This document shows positions 43,755 through 56,240 of a stretch of 64,000 bases of DNA, in pieces. The stretch lies in assembly GCF_042477335.2 (NCBI RefSeq), contig NC_091262.1, forward strand, positions 69,612,001 through 69,676,000, in the 5' to 3' direction. The translations under genes and the position numbers were made by a program. The notes under the pieces are model-generated. The model was given only the letters and a program-made list of their open reading frames with translations, was not told where the DNA came from and made no database searches. Every line of letters begins with the position of its first letter. Position 1 is the first letter of the stretch. This stretch comes from Ovis canadensis (taxonomy: Eukaryota; Chordata; Mammalia; Artiodactyla; Bovidae).

Positions 43755-44340
43755 ATCATGAAAGGGCTTTTTACAGTGTGTGAGGTGGGCGTAATAATCT
43801 CCATTTTCCCCATTAGATACTAAGGCTCAGTTTGCTGACAAAGGTCCTATAGTCCAAGCTATGGTTTTTCCAGTAGTCATGTATGGATGTGAGAGTTGGA
43901 CCATAAAGAAGGCTGAGGAAAAACTGATGCTTTTGAACTGTGGGGCTGGAGAAGACTCTTGAGTGTCCCTTGGACAGCAAGGAGATCAAACCAGTCAATC
44001 CTAAAGGAAATCAACCCTGAATATTCACTGGAAGGACTGATGCTGAAGTTGAAGCTCCAATAGTTTGGCCACCTGATGCAAAGAGCTGACTCAGGGAAAG
44101 ACGGAGGTGAAAAGACCCTGATGCTGCAAAAGACTTGGGGCAGGAGGAGAAGGGGACGACAGAGGATGAGATGGCTGGATGGCATCACGGACTCAATGGG
44201 CATGCGTTTGAGTGAGCTGTGGGAGATGGTGAAGGGCAGGGAAGCCTGGTGCGCTGCCGTGCATGGGGTTGCAAAGAGTCGGACATGACTAAGAGACTAA
44301 ACAACACTGAGGCTCAGAGAGCTAAGGCATCTTGTTTGAG
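43755..44340 (+). mobile_element. MIR split by BovB
   Basis: MIR halves 43755-43830 and 44306-44340 on either side of a BovB. Confidence 0.65.
43831..44305 (+). mobile_element. BovB 3' fragment inside MIR
   Basis: Flanked by ACT[A/G]AGGCTCAG at 43819-43830 and 44306-44317, a 12-bp target-site duplication. It has a small internal duplication near 44095-44125. Confidence 0.9.
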
Positions 44341-44477
44341 ACCAGCCCGATAAGAGGGATGAAACTGTCTTCCCCTTTTTATTTGCTGTTAGATGAGTCT
44401 TCTTTCTCTACAGCGTGTGCTGTACCCAGAAGGGTGCAATATAATAGTAATAACAAGAATACTCAGAGTAAACAAGA

Positions 44478-44702
44478 ATACTTCCTAGTGGTCCGGTGGT
44501 TAAGAATCTACCTTCCAATCAATGCAGGGAATATGGGTTTGACTCTTGGTCAGGGAATTAAGATCCCACATGCTGCAACTATGGAGCCTGTGCATGCTAG
44601 AGTCCATGCACCACAACCAGAGAGAAACCTGCATGCCCCAAGGGAGATCTCAAGTGCCACAATGAAGGCCTGATGCAGCCAAATAAATAAATATTTTAAA
44701 AG
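44478..44702 (+). mobile_element. CHR-type SINE
   Basis: Head 'cctagtggtccggtggttaa', body and an AATAAATAAATATTTT tail. Confidence 0.83.
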
Positions 44703-44721
44703 GAGAAGAAGAAGAATACTC

Positions 44722-45210
44722 AGAGCTAACATTTAGGGAGGACTGCAAGAAGGCAATGGCACCCCACTCCAGTACTCTTGGCTGGCAAATCCCATGGGCA
44801 GAGGAGCCTGGTAGGCTGCAGTCCATGGGGTCGCTAAGAATCACACACGACTGAGCAACTTCACTTTCACTTTTCAGATTCATGCATTGGAGAAGGAAAT
44901 GGCAACCCACTCCAGTGTTCTTGCCTGGAGAATCCCAGGGACGGGGGAGCCTGGTGGGCTGCCGTCTGTGGGGTCGCACAGAGTCGGACACGACTGAAGC
45001 AACTTAGCAGCAGCAGCAAAGCTTTCAAGGCAGGATCCTTATCTACATGATCTCATGCTCTAGGAAGTATACTTTATTATCATACCCATTTCACAGATGG
45101 TGCTACTGAGGCTTAAAAGGAGGGTATGTGACTCGTCCAAGGTAAGAGCTCTAAGTGGAAGAGTCCAGATTTGAACTCACAATGTCTCGTTCTGAAACTA
45201 GGCTCTTGTG
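44722..45210 (+). mobile_element. MIR split by Bov-A2
   Basis: 'cagagctaacatttagggag' lies left of the insertion. 'cccatttcacagatggtgct' and 'ccagatttgaactcac' lie right of it. Confidence 0.7.
44748..45020 (+). mobile_element. Bov-A2 SINE
   Basis: Two BovA units and an AGCAGCAGCAGC tail. Confidence 0.88.
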
Positions 45211-45384
45211 GGCAGACATTCTCATCTGTACAGTCTAAAGCATCCACACTGCTCCAGCCCTGCTTCCTCTGTTAGGCTCAGGAATTCTCTTCCCTCCTTC
45301 CTTCTTCTGGAAACTCATGTGCGTTGGTGGGCGTCAGGGGTGAAGCCAAACCCTAACCATATCATCTCAGCGTTGCAGAATTTC

Positions 45385-45535
45385 AAACCATTCCCATATC
45401 GTTGTCCTCACAACCCTTCTGTGAAGTGGCAGCTAGTAGTCATCTCCAGTTTACAGAGGCCCAGCGACAGCAAGTGTCCTTCCCAAAGCCACACAGCCTC
45501 TGGCTGCAAGTCAGTGCTCTCTCCTCGGTCCACTG
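45385..45535 (+). mobile_element. MIR SINE
   Basis: 'tccagtttacagaggcccag' core and 'aaagccacacagcctctggc'. Confidence 0.68.
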
Positions 45536-45732
45536 CTAAACCCCAAAGAGCCTTCCCGCAGGCTGCGAGGTTCTCCAGCTCCAGGATAACTGGGCCGGAT
45601 ACATCGCAGACCGCAGTCCAGGCCAACCAGCCACCACACCTGGCATTTATTCGGCCAATCGCAGGCAGGTTTTCCCCTCCCTCGGTGGCAGGGGGGCTTA
45701 TTCTGGTCCCTGTAATCCCACCCTATGCTTGA

Positions 45733-45993
45733 AAGAGAAGGCAATGGCACCCCACTCCAGTACTCTTGCCTGGAAAATCCCATGGGCAGAGGAGCCTGGT
45801 AAGCTGCAGTCCATGGGGTCGCTAAGAGTTGGACAAGACTGAGCGACTTCATTTTCACTTTTCACGCACTGGAGAAGGAAATGGCAACCCAGTCCAGTGT
45901 TCTTGCCTGGAGAATCCCAGGGACGGGGGAGTCTGGTGGGCTGCCGTCTGTGGGGTCGCACAGAGTCGGACACGACTGAAGCGACTTAGCAGC
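45733..45993 (+). mobile_element. Bov-A2 SINE, young-looking
   Basis: Two BovA units. Perfect ATGCTTGA duplications at 45725-45732 and 45994-46001. Confidence 0.92.
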
Positions 45994-46099
45994 ATGCTTG
46001 ATGGAGCTGCCCATCGCGGGAGAGGAACCGCTCGTAGATTGGGGCAAGGCAAGGAAAGCCTTTGTGGATCACCTGTGCCTTCCAGCTCTAGGAGGAGAA

Positions 46100-46870
46100 G
46101 GGTTAGCTGTCTTTTTATTTTCGGGGGGGCGGGGAGGCGGCCGGGGAGGGCAGTAATTACCAGGTGGCCACGGAGCTAGCCCAGGGGGTGGCGGCAACCG
46201 CAGGCGGAGACATCCAGCCTCGCAGCTGCCGCGCCGGCCCGCCGCCGTCACGCACCCGCCGGGCCCCCGCTCTTGGCCTCCCCGCGCGCAGGTGGGGCCC
46301 GGTTGCCCCCCACCCTCTCCGCGCGATTGCGGGCCGCGCGGGGGGCGGCGCGGCGCTGGATGCCGGGAACCCGGGGCGGCTGCTGCCCGCACGCGAGCCG
46401 GCGACCCCACCGCGGTGGCGGCGAGAGGAAGGGCTCCTGGGATGGGGGCACGTACCTGCGCCGCGAGAGGCCGGGGCGCAGTCATCCGCGTCCCTCTTAC
46501 AGCCGGCGCGCGGCCAGCGGGGTGGACACTGCGTCGGGGGCTGCTGATGGGGGTGGTCGCGGGAAGCCGGCGGCCCGCTTCCCGGCCAGACTCTCCTCCT
46601 CCTCGAATTTGGAGCCACAGCGTGCCCCGATCTCCCCTCCCCCAGCCCCTCCTCCCGCCCCCGTCGGGCACACCCAGCCTCGCCCCATCTCCCTGCCTTT
46701 CTCTGCGACCACAGGCTTGGCGCCGGCCGGCAAGAGCCGCGGTCGGTCGCGCAGACCCGTCCTGGAGGCTCAGCTCTCTCCCACCCTCACTGGGGACAGA
46801 CTCCTGAGCCGCCACCGGGGGGCTTACCCACCCTGGGCCCGGCTGTAAAAGCTCGAGGGTCCTTCTCCAG
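46100..46870 (-). promoter_or_regulatory. CpG island; candidate GPR68 promoter and first exon
   Basis: Very CpG-dense, repeat-free block. On the minus strand, about 400 bp (46860 to 46456) ends in CGGCGCAG|GTACGT, a near-ideal donor (GT = complement of 46454-46455). The next gene leftward on this strand is GPR68. The many overlapping ORFs are products of GC bias. Assignment to GPR68 is by orientation and synteny. Confidence 0.5.
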
Positions 46871-47249
46871 CCACACCAGGAAGCCCTAGGTAATGAGAGT
46901 CCCCGGAACAACCTTTTGTGCTGTTCACCTCTGTGTCCCCAGCACCATGACATCAGAAGCCATCCAGTAGATTCAGGGTCTCCTGGCTTTCTAGGCCTCT
47001 CTCCACCGCGCAGGGACCTCAGAAATGAGGCCCAGACAGAAGGGTCCAAGGGTTGGAGGGCTCTGCCTTAGGTTTGCTGTCTGGTGGATCCCTACACTGG
47101 TGCCTTAGACCGCCTGAGTGTGCCTGCAGGAGGGGGTGCCAGGGACAGCTCAGAGGACCTCCTACTGGTTTTGTTGAGAATGCAAGGAGGTTTCAGGGCC
47201 CTTTGCCCCACAAGCTCCCAGACAAAAACATTAATAGTCATAACTCTGG

Positions 47250-47421
47250 GCTTTTGAATATTAATACTTACTGGGTGCCAAGCACTGCTGTAAGTACTTA
47301 AATGCATGAACTCATTTGATTCTCACTGCTCTATGAGATAGATACTCTTATTTGTTCTTATTATCCCCATTTTATGCATGGGGGAATGAGGCACAGAGAG
47401 GTCAAGTAACCTGCCAAATGT
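47250..47421 (+). mobile_element. MIR SINE, well preserved
   Basis: 'cttactgggtgccaagcact', 'ctcatttgattctcactgct' and 'gaggcacagagaggtcaagt'. Confidence 0.85.
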
Positions 47422-47423
47422 CA

Positions 47424-47908
47424 CTCAGTTCAGTCACTCAGTCGTGTCCCCAACTCTTTGCGACCCCATGGACTGCAGCACGCCAGGCTTCCCTGTCCAT
47501 CACCAACTCCCAGAGCTTGCTCAAACTCATGTCCGTCGAGTCGGTGGTACCATCCAACCATCTCATCCTCTGTCATCCCCTTCTCCTCCTGCCTTCAATC
47601 TTGCCCAGCATCAGGGTGTTTTCCAATGAGTCAGCTCTTCACCTCAGGTGGCCATACTATTGGAGCTTCAGCATCAGTCCTTCCAATGAATATTCAGGAC
47701 TGATTTCCTTTAGGATTGACTGGTTTGATGTCCTTGCAGTCCAAGGGACTCTCAAGAGTCTTCTCCAACACCACAGTTCAAAAGCATCAATTATTCGGCG
47801 CTCAGCTTTCTTTATGGTCCAGCTCTCACATCCATACATGACTACTGGAAAAACCATAGCTTTGACTAGACTCATTTTTGTTGACAAAATAATGTTTCTG
47901 ATTTTTTA
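47424..47908 (-). mobile_element. BovB 3' fragment
   Basis: Last ~485 bp of BovB in minus orientation, inserted at the end of the MIR. The minus strand keeps a short open stretch with SWTIKKAERRIIDAFELW. Confidence 0.92.
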
Positions 47909-48724
47909 AGTAGAGGCAATGAAATCCAAATCTAGGCAGGTGGGTCCAGAGCCCTCATCACCACCTGCATCCTATCCCAAGCCACCCTTTTCTGGCCCCT
48001 CAGCATCTTCTGCTCTTTCACATCTGCGTACATTACCTCCTGTGTCCCTGTCTGCCCTGCCTCCTGAACTCTTGCCCCAGTTTTAAGACCGGAAATTCAC
48101 CTGCCCTATCAGGTCTGCTTGGCTGTCCCAGGCAATTTGTGCTGAGTCCCCCTCCCTGCTCACTTGGCTCCCTTCCCAGCATCCCTTGCACTTCCCATTG
48201 GGGTCACTGGCCCACAGCCATCTCTCTGCAGGACCCTCATTCCCTGCCCTGTACCTGGCTGAGAGCAGGGCACTCTGTTTCTGTTTGTGAACCGAGTGTC
48301 TTGGACTGGTTGCTGCAGGAGTCCATAGAAGCTCGTGTGGTTGGTGGTCAGATGGATGGTTGGGGTTTAGGGATGGCGGGCAGTTGGAGTGCAGGCAGAG
48401 GAGGGATAGAGGCAGACTGATGGCTCACCTTCTGCTAACTGTTCTGGGGGCTCAAAGTTCCACATTTCATAACTGAGCTGCTAGGTGAGGCCCTGGAAGG
48501 AAATGAACTGTGGGCAGGAGGGCAGAAGATACCCTGGCAGGGGAGCAGGGAGAGGCAGGCATTTTGCTTTTCCTGTTGGGCACATGCCCAGCAGGCTCTT
48601 CTGCTGGTCCTCATTTTGAAATTCCTCCTTCTTGTGAAATCTTCACAAATGGAGTCGTCGGGATTACCTACTCATGCCACAAAAATGCACAGATAAACTT
48701 TTTTAAAGATTGCCATACTGAAAG
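47909..48724. other. mostly unique sequence
   Basis: The pyrimidine-rich left part may be an old L2 fragment. No gene is seen. Confidence 0.35.
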
Positions 48725-48965
48725 TGGTTGTTAAGAGTTTGGCTTGGAAAGCCAGAGTGCCTGAATTCCAGAGTGTGAATTCTGTCTCTGCACCTGTTAG
48801 TAGGGTGACCTTGGACAGATCATGGACTCCTCTGTGCTGGGTTCCTGGTGTGTGAAATGGGGACACAGCTTCAAAAGGAGGTTGAGGTGATTGCATGAGT
48901 TAAATCAAGCCCTTAGCTCAGTACCCGGCACATACTAGGGTTCAGTAGATGTTAGGTGTTATTGT
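48725..48965 (-). mobile_element. MIR SINE
   Basis: 'gtagggtgaccttggacaga' and 'gtacccggcacatactaggg' in antisense order. Confidence 0.8.
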
Positions 48966-49529
48966 TGTTCACTCCAAATACCCTCTTATATATAGCTGTT
49001 ATTGTGGTCCATTCCAAATACCCTCTTGGTTCTTACCCTTTGAATACTGTGGTTTTTGCAGATCAGGAAACTGAGTTTCAGTGAATTGCCTAAGGCCACT
49101 CAGTTCTGGGTGTCTGAGCCTGGCTGTGAAGCTGCTTCCCGCAGCAATTACATTATGCCTCATCCTATCCCTCCTGGATAGAAGCAGGGTTTAAAATCAT
49201 CAGTTGCTAGGTCCAGGATTCTGACTCTCAGGGGTACAGTGCTGGTGATGTAGAAAGTTTATTGCAAAGTGAATCCTACGAGGGCTGCCATATTGCCCAT
49301 TTCCAGGGGTGGGAACACACTGTAATCTATCAGGTGGGGGCCTCTGGAGTGGGGCCGTATGGCAGTACTTGGTGATCCTGTCTCCCTGCTTCTCTTTTTC
49401 TAGCCTACAGTCTCTGTTTACAGATGTCCAGACATATCTGGAACCTTTCACAGTCTTCAATTAGAACAAACTCCATTTCAACTTACATTTCATTTTTTAG
49501 TGTGACGGAACAGCCCGGCACCTATGTCG
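48966..49529. other. unique sequence
   Basis: Holds a direct repeat of 'ccaaataccctctt' at about 48974 and 49014 with intervening 'agctgttattgtggt'. Nothing else is seen. Confidence 0.4.
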
Positions 49530-49735
49530 TTGTGTTTATTCGCTGTCGTGTCTGACTCTTTGCAACCCCATGGACTATAGCCTGCCAGGCTCCTCTGTCC
49601 ATAGGGTTTTCCCAGGCAAGAGTAATGGAGTGGGTTGCCACTGCCTTCTTCTGGGGATCTTCCCAACCCAGGGATCAAACCTGCCTCTCCTGCACTGGTA
49701 GGCAGATTCTTTACCGCTGAGCCACCAAGGGAAGC
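49530..49735 (-). mobile_element. Bov-tA SINE
   Basis: Full length. Confidence 0.88.
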
Positions 49736-51474
49736 CTTCATAGTACCTATACCGCTTACTAAAAGATCTAGAATAGGCCTCTGGAATAGGGGGATGGGCA
49801 CCTCTGGCTCTCCCTGAGAAAATGCTAGGTTTGGAGAAGCAAAGAGATTCATTGCACCGCCTGCAGAGTCAGTGGCTTTTGGCTAGACTTTACTGCGTTT
49901 CTTGGTGTCAAGATGTCCAGACCTTGGCAGGGTCAGCAGAATTTGTAAACAAAATCTGGCATTGGCCATATATAAACAACAAAGAGCCCATTTAGTTAAA
50001 ATGAGGCATGTGTTGTTTTCCAGAACCTTTGGGGACCTAGAGAATGGTAAATTATGGCCCATGCTCTTGGAATGCTGATTTGAGATGCTGTGCTAATAAC
50101 TGTCTTTCTTGCCCACAGAAATCCTCTCCCCCATTGGGCTGGGCTCCAGAGACGTGGTCAGAATTCCCCCATAGCCGGCGCGAGCAACGATTATGTCCAT
50201 GGCTTCTTTTCCCGTCTGTCGTAGGTTTTTGGTCTTGGCACTGGGGTTTTCTGGTGTCAAGCCCAAGGAGGCACGTAGCAGGGGCTCAGAAATGGCAGCT
50301 GATGGCAAGCATGGAAGGGCTGGTCGCCTCAGGCTGGCAGTGCATGGAGGACTTTTTATTGGCCCGTGCAGATCCATTCTTCACCCTTCTCCATCCTACT
50401 GTACTGATTATATCACAGGGTTCCCTCACTCTCTGGCTTCTCTGTTGGGTTGAGCAAGCGGAAGCACTTACTGGGGTGAGAGGGTCGCCGGAGACTGGGA
50501 TCAGGGGAGTTGGGTCACTTCAGACTGGCTGCCCCCCTTTACTGTAGTCATCAGCTCCTGTTGGAGTCTCTCTCCTGCACTGTTCACCCCCTTCCTCCTC
50601 CAGGTCTGGGGACAGTAACAGTAACAGCTCCCCAGAGATGCTAGTCTTGGGGTGCTCACCATCCTTCTTTGGTTCCCTTAACCCTCCCCAATCCCTTGAA
50701 AACCGTCCCTGCGTCACCCTCTCCCCAGCCACCCCGCCAGAGTGGCCTCTTCTTTCTGCCAAGACCCTGGCTGGTCTGGATGCGGGTTTCTAGATGTGTC
50801 GTCATGGTGAGCTCACGCTAATGGAAGGATGTGTGCCTATTTCGGAATGTGTACAGACTATTTACTTAAAAAAAAAAACAAAACTATACCGTTTTTCCAG
50901 TTCCTTCTTCCAATTAGCACAGCTGGCCAGCCTCAGAGGAGATCTCTCTTTATCCCCCAGATGACAGGATTGAGTCCCTAACTTGGTTCCGACACCGGCT
51001 CATCTCCGCCCCAGGCCTCCTCTTGCAGACTCCCTTGCCCTGTGCTTCCTGTTGCTGGGAGCTTCCTAGCTCCTCCTTAAGGTGGGCAACTTTCCTTTCG
51101 AGAAATACTCGTCACTGCAGAATCCAGCAACTCCCAGGATGGTTTCAGGCAACAAGGGGCTGGTTTTTCTGAAAATGATCTTTCCTGGCATCACCCACAC
51201 GCCAGCAGGCTCGGACCTGAGTTGATTAATCAGTCAACCAGCCTGATTAACGCCACAGTGTTGCTTCTGCTCCCACTCGGATCATCTGTGGGCACTCAGA
51301 CAGAGTGTGACTAACCTGGACACCCGAAGGGAGGAAACTCTGAGCTCACGTCCAGCTGAAGCATTAGCACACACATCTGGAGAGCCGGGGAACCCGTGTC
51401 ACCCTCCCAGCTAGGCTGTGGACTCTTGGAGGAGGCCTGCAGGCTGGGCTTGCTCAGGCTGAGTTGGGAGCATC
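49736..51474. other. long repeat-poor stretch, no gene supported
   Basis: About 1.7 kb without ruminant SINEs. A 167-codon plus ORF (50044-50547) lacks any family feature. An A-run lies at 50868-50884. Confidence 0.4.
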
Positions 51475-51966
51475 TGAATGTCTGGGTTCAAATCCTTAAT
51501 CTGTTGTGCTCTGGTTGTTAGAGCTCTGGCAAGTTACTCAGCCTCCCAGAGGTTCCATTTCTTCTTTAAAATAGGGTTAATAATGAAGGTTGTTGTAAGA
51601 ATGAAATATAATGGTGCTCTCAAGAAATCTGGTTGACCTAGGAAGTGGGAGCCCAGCCTCACAGGTGCAAAGGGAGCAGGTTACACTGAGACGGCAGAAG
51701 AGAGGACTCGGCTGACTGAAGCGGGGTGAGACAGGGCAGGCTGGGGTTGCCCAGCTTCTTGCTCGTGGAGAATGGGTAAAATCCCGGCTCTTCACACTGG
51801 CTGTGTGACCTCAGAAACTTACATGACCTTTCTGTGCCTCAGTTTCCTCAGCTGTGAAATGGGGATAATAACACTACCTCACAGAGTTGTTCTATTAAAT
51901 GAGTTAATAAGAAAAAATCCTTTACAACCATGATTACCTTTAGTGGGTGCTCAATAAATGTTAGGA
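51475..51966 (-). mobile_element. two MIR SINEs
   Basis: 51475-51610 ('gggttcaaatccttaatctg') and 51775-51966 ('cctcagtttcctcagctgtg', 'gggtgctcaataaatgttag'). Confidence 0.8.
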
Positions 51967-52299
51967 TACCCTCTTATCCAGTGTCTGTAGAAGGCTTAAG
52001 TGTGCCCCTCCGGTTCAGGTTCCACAAACTCTTCCAGACTTACCTGTCTGGAGTCCCTAAAAGGAACCCTTGGGAGCGTACTTCAACTTCCTTGGATAAG
52101 CTTAGGTGCCTCTGATGGGGGGTGTTAGGTTGGGAAGAAAGGGCTGAAATGAGAGAGAACTGGCAAAGAATTTATAGTCTGTGGTGTCTCACTCAGAAAA
52201 TCTTGGTGAAAATTCTCAGTGTTGGGCTTCAGACCTTGCCTGGGCTGCTCCCAGGCTGTCGACTCGTCTCCTGGGTTGATCACAGTGCCAGAGAAGGTA

Positions 52300-52502
52300 G
52301 CCTCAAAATTAGGAGATGCTCCCTGGAGCCAGACAGCCTGAGTTCAAACCCCAGCTCAGCCTCTTGCCAAGTTATTTAACCTCTTAGGGCTTCATCCATG
52401 AAATAAGGTGGATAAGAACGGCATCTTCCTCATAGAATATTGGGTGATGTGCTCTAAACAGCTCCTTGCCAAGCTTAAATGCTCGGCAAATGTCAGCTAC
52501 TG
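52300..52502 (-). mobile_element. MIR SINE
   Basis: 'ggagccagacagcctgagtt' and 'ttatttaacctcttagggct'. Confidence 0.8.
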
Positions 52503-52544
52503 GTAATATACCACCAACTGCTGTGTCCTCTGCCTACCAGGGGA

Positions 52545-53020
52545 CAGCTGTTGTAGTAGCCAGAATAAGGGCCTCTTTCGAGGATGCCCACGTCCTAATC
52601 CTCAGAACCTATAAATCTGTTGCCTTACATGGGGAAGGGGGCCGTGCAGACGTGATAAAGTTAAGGATCTGGAGATGGGGAGGTTATTCGAGGCTATCTG
52701 GGTGAGTCCAATGCAATCACAAGGGTGAAAGATGGAAGAAGAACAGGGAGAATGTCAGAGTGGTGTGGGGTGGGAGAGGCTGGACCAGCTGTTGTTGGCT
52801 TTGAGGATGAGAGCTGGCCAAGAGCTGGGAAATGCAGGCCACTTCTAGAAGGTGAAAAGGGCGATGGAATGGATTTTCTCCTATAGCCTCCACAATGGAA
52901 CTCAGCCATGAAGCCCATTTCTGACTTCTGGAGTTGTTAAGATAATCAGCTCGTGTTGTTGGACGTCACTGAGCTTGTGGTTAGTTTGTTACAGCAGCAA
53001 CGGGGAAGTCTTACAGCTGT
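52545..53020 (+). mobile_element. ERVL-MaLR LTR (fossil)
   Basis: Plus-orientation MaLR text: 'gtgataaagttaaggatctg', 'gattttctcctatagcctcc' and 'cttgtggttagtttgttaca'. Solitary and old. Confidence 0.7.
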
Positions 53021-53674
53021 CGGGGCAGCTGCGTCCTTGAAGGAGGCACCATGTGGAGTCACGCTGTGGTAGTTATTGAGCACCTGTGGCGTTACCCCCT
53101 TCTTCTCACCTTTTGGACATGCGGGAACACACTGGACTCTGGAATTGAACTTCCCCTGGGCATAGGCACTGCCAGGGATGGACTATTAAGAGGCAGGATT
53201 GCCTCCTGGGGAAGCAGAGCCCTCAGCAGGGCCTTGAAGGATGCTGCATGCTGAGTTTGATAGGAGGAAGAGGAAGGCAAGGCAAGGCTGGAAGCAGCCC
53301 AGTGGGATCAAAGTCAAAGAGGTCAGCCTACTTATTCATTCATTATTCATTCATCTGTTCATTCACCGCTTGTGCTTCAGGCCCTGCGGGGGGTACCTGG
53401 ATAGTGGGATGAGTCAGACAGACCTGGTGGAGGCCAATATGCCATTGCGATAAAACATGGCAAGCCTTACAGCAGGAGAAGACTGCCTTGTAAAGGGAGC
53501 ATATCTTTGGGCTCTGTGTGATACCCTGCACTCAGTAGGTGCTGACTGAGAGGAATCTAGCCATGTAAAGATTGCTATTCCCAGTCCAATTCAATCCTAA
53601 TCCATTTTATTACATGAAGGAGAAAGCCTCAGGTGGGTGCCATTATGTCTCAAGCACCACTTTAATTCTTGCTA
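53021..53674. other. unique sequence with L2-like and ATTC repeats
   Basis: L2-like text at about 53165-53290 ('cagggccttgaaggatgctg') and a short ATTCATTC array at 53334-53368. Confidence 0.45.
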
Positions 53675-53882
53675 AGCTTCCCACGTGGCTCAGTGGTGAA
53701 GAATCCGCCTGCCAATACAGGAGGTGTGGGTGTGACCCCTGGTCAGGAGGATCCCGTGGAGAAGGACATGGCAACCCATTCCAGCATTGCCTGGGGAATC
53801 CCATGGATAGAGGAGCCTGGAGGGCTACAATCCATGGGTCCAAAGAGTCGGACACGGCTGAGCGACTAAACAGCAACAACAA
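53675..53882 (+). mobile_element. Bov-tA SINE
   Basis: Full length with small deletions and a CAACAACAA tail. Confidence 0.86.
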
Positions 53883-54059
53883 TCTCCCTTTCTAACCTAG
53901 AGAGTCAGCCTCAGATGTATTCTGCAGGTAACAGGTGCTAATTCAAGTTTAATACCACTGTTTTTATATAATTACCTTCCTTTTGTGGCCAGGGGCACTG
54001 ATTTTCCACTTCTGGGAGTAGAATACAACTTCTATTAAATTTTTCTTAAATGTAAAGTA

Positions 54060-54112
54060 TAATTTCCCTGGTGGTCTAGTGGCTAAGACTCTGCACTCCC
54101 AAGGCAGGGGGA
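54060..54112 (+). mobile_element. CHR head fragment
   Basis: Only the tRNA-like head 'ccctggtggtctagtggcta' and a few following bases. Confidence 0.65.
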
Positions 54113-55146
54113 TAATAGTATTAACCGTGAGTTGAGGGTTCTTTCTCTTGCCCTGGAGTTGACCAGTGGGGTCCAGTTGAGGATAAAGAGGCACTAACTG
54201 TCCCTCAGCGATGGATCTGATCCTCCTTCAGAACCTCCCCATCCTAATCCCCACCCCTAACACTCAGTACTGGGGAGGGCGGAGTAGGAACTGGGATCAG
54301 GAACTGGAATCAGAGGTGAGCAGTGATTGGCTGTGAGATTCTCCAAAAGTCTCCTAGAGCTGGGGGTGGGGCTGCCACAGGGAGAGGAGCCCAGGGGACG
54401 CGGTCTGCTCTGGCAGGGGACACCCTAATCTGCTCAGGGTGCCTTTTGGGACAGGAAGAGAAGAAACCTGGAGAGAGACAAGAGGCGGCCCAGTCGACAG
54501 TGAGTGGCCTAACGCCCTCCAATCATCATGCAAGGTTGTGTGGCTGAGTGGAAGAGGAGGAAAGGAGCTGACATCTCCCAGGAGAACTGTCTGATAGCAG
54601 GGTGGGAGCCAGGAGCCATGGAGGAGATGGTGCTGCAGCCGAGGCTCCCACATCAGGGATCTGGCCAGCAGGGAGGCTCCAGTGCACCTCTGAAGAACTC
54701 TAGTCTTGTGCCCCTGATGGGGCAGCAGGGCCAGCGCAGGCTGGCCGGTGAGAAGAGATGACCAAGAGCAAGGGGACCTCGGGTAGCAGGCTGCATCATG
54801 GGACACAGACGCCTGTCCCTCTCTCTCCTGTCCCCAAGGCACTGAGGGAGCCAGGCCCTGGAGGACTGGAGAAGGGCGGGAGGCTGTCCTCTCTCTAGAA
54901 TGTGGGTTCTTAGATCCTCTTTGTCCTCCGCTGGGGACCAGTTGGGGACCCTAGGCGTTATTCTGAGGTATCAGGATTTGGACACAAGGTAACAAAAAAG
55001 TGATGGACTCTGCCCAAGAAACTGTGGAGGAGCACAGGGGAGATCTGAAAATAGAAATGGCAAGTTTCAAGTTTCTATTACTCTGAATAGAGGTTCTGCA
55101 GTAACCCAGTCTCCAGAATAAACTACTCAAAGGAAAACAGCATAAG
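54113..55146. other. unique sequence
   Basis: No gene or repeat recognised. A 162-codon minus ORF (54842-54354) has no family feature. Confidence 0.35.
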
Positions 55147-55300
55147 GGACTTCCCTGGTGGTCCAGTGGCTAAGACACCACACTCCCAGTGCAGGGGGCC
55201 CGGGTTAGGTTCCTGGTCAGGGAACTAGATCCCAAAAGGCGCCACTAAGAGTTCGCATGCCGCAACTAAAGATCCTGCATGCTATGACTAGGAAAAAAGA
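55147..55300 (+). mobile_element. CHR-type SINE
   Basis: Head 'gggacttccctggtggtcca', B-box region and a short A-rich tail. Confidence 0.8.
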
Positions 55301-56240
55301 AGTTCAAAGGGAAAACATCACGCATATAATAACATGGAACTTGAAAGGCTGAAATTTTCGAAACTCTGATTCAGAAGGGAAAACTGACACAGCAACTACA
55401 GTACTCTGATAACAGCTATGATTGGAGGGTGATGGGCAGGAGGAGCAGGATTTGTTCAAGAGGAGGCAGTCAGGGTAGCCTTCCTGGAAGAGGTGTATTC
55501 TAAGCTGAAGCCTGCAAGGGGGGACTAGGAGGTATCTTGGGAGTTTTCCCAGGGACTGGTATGCGTGGTGCTGTGGATACAGAAGGGGCCCTTTGAGTAT
55601 TGATGGTGGGGATGGGGGGCTGTTTCTAATCAGTCCAGGGGTGTATTGCCGGGGGCAGGTGTCCCTTAGTTAGCTTAGCCATCTGGGGCAAGAAGGAGAA
55701 GCAAGGTGTTCCTCCCACCAGTCACTTCTTGAGTCTGTCTCCCCAGCTACAGTGTGAGTGGTCTGGGCAGGAACCAGCTCCCTCCACCTGGGGCTACCAC
55801 CTAGCTGACAGCCAGTGTGCTGGACTAGAATGGACGGAAGGATCATTTGAGACAGGAGATGACGCCTCTGAAGCCAGGCACCAGCAGGCGTCACTAGATA
55901 GAAGTTGGCCCCTACTCACCTCCCTCTTAGGAAAGCGCCCAGCCTGGGACTGGGTCCTTGGACTCCTCTCCCAGGGCTCAAACCGACCGCCTTCCCGGCT
56001 GCTCCCTCTCAGCTGCAGTTACCCAGGGTCGGGCCATGCCCCAAGGGAGCTGGGCAGTTGGACAGTGTTACACTTCGAGATCAGCCTCCAGGGTCCCCGG
56101 GCAGGGCAACCCCCTCTGGCCCGCAGCACCCCAAACGCCACCCTCGCGGCACGCCCTCTGGGCGGTAGGACCCTGGACCCCGAAAGCACTATCAATTTGG
56201 ACCCTGGAATGATTAGGACCTCCCTCCTGGCCTTTCTCTA
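55301..56240. other. unique sequence rising in GC
   Basis: L2-like text at about 55450-55530 ('agccttcctggaagaggtgt'). The right part leads into a CpG island. Confidence 0.4.

Noticed and set aside
46069-47049. 326-codon minus ORF and several overlapping ORFs in the central CpG island
   Set aside because: All frames are open because stops are rare at this GC content. The products are Pro/Arg/Gly-rich low complexity with no domain.
50044-50547. 167-codon plus-strand ORF in a repeat-poor stretch
   Set aside because: No domain or family resemblance and no promoter signal.
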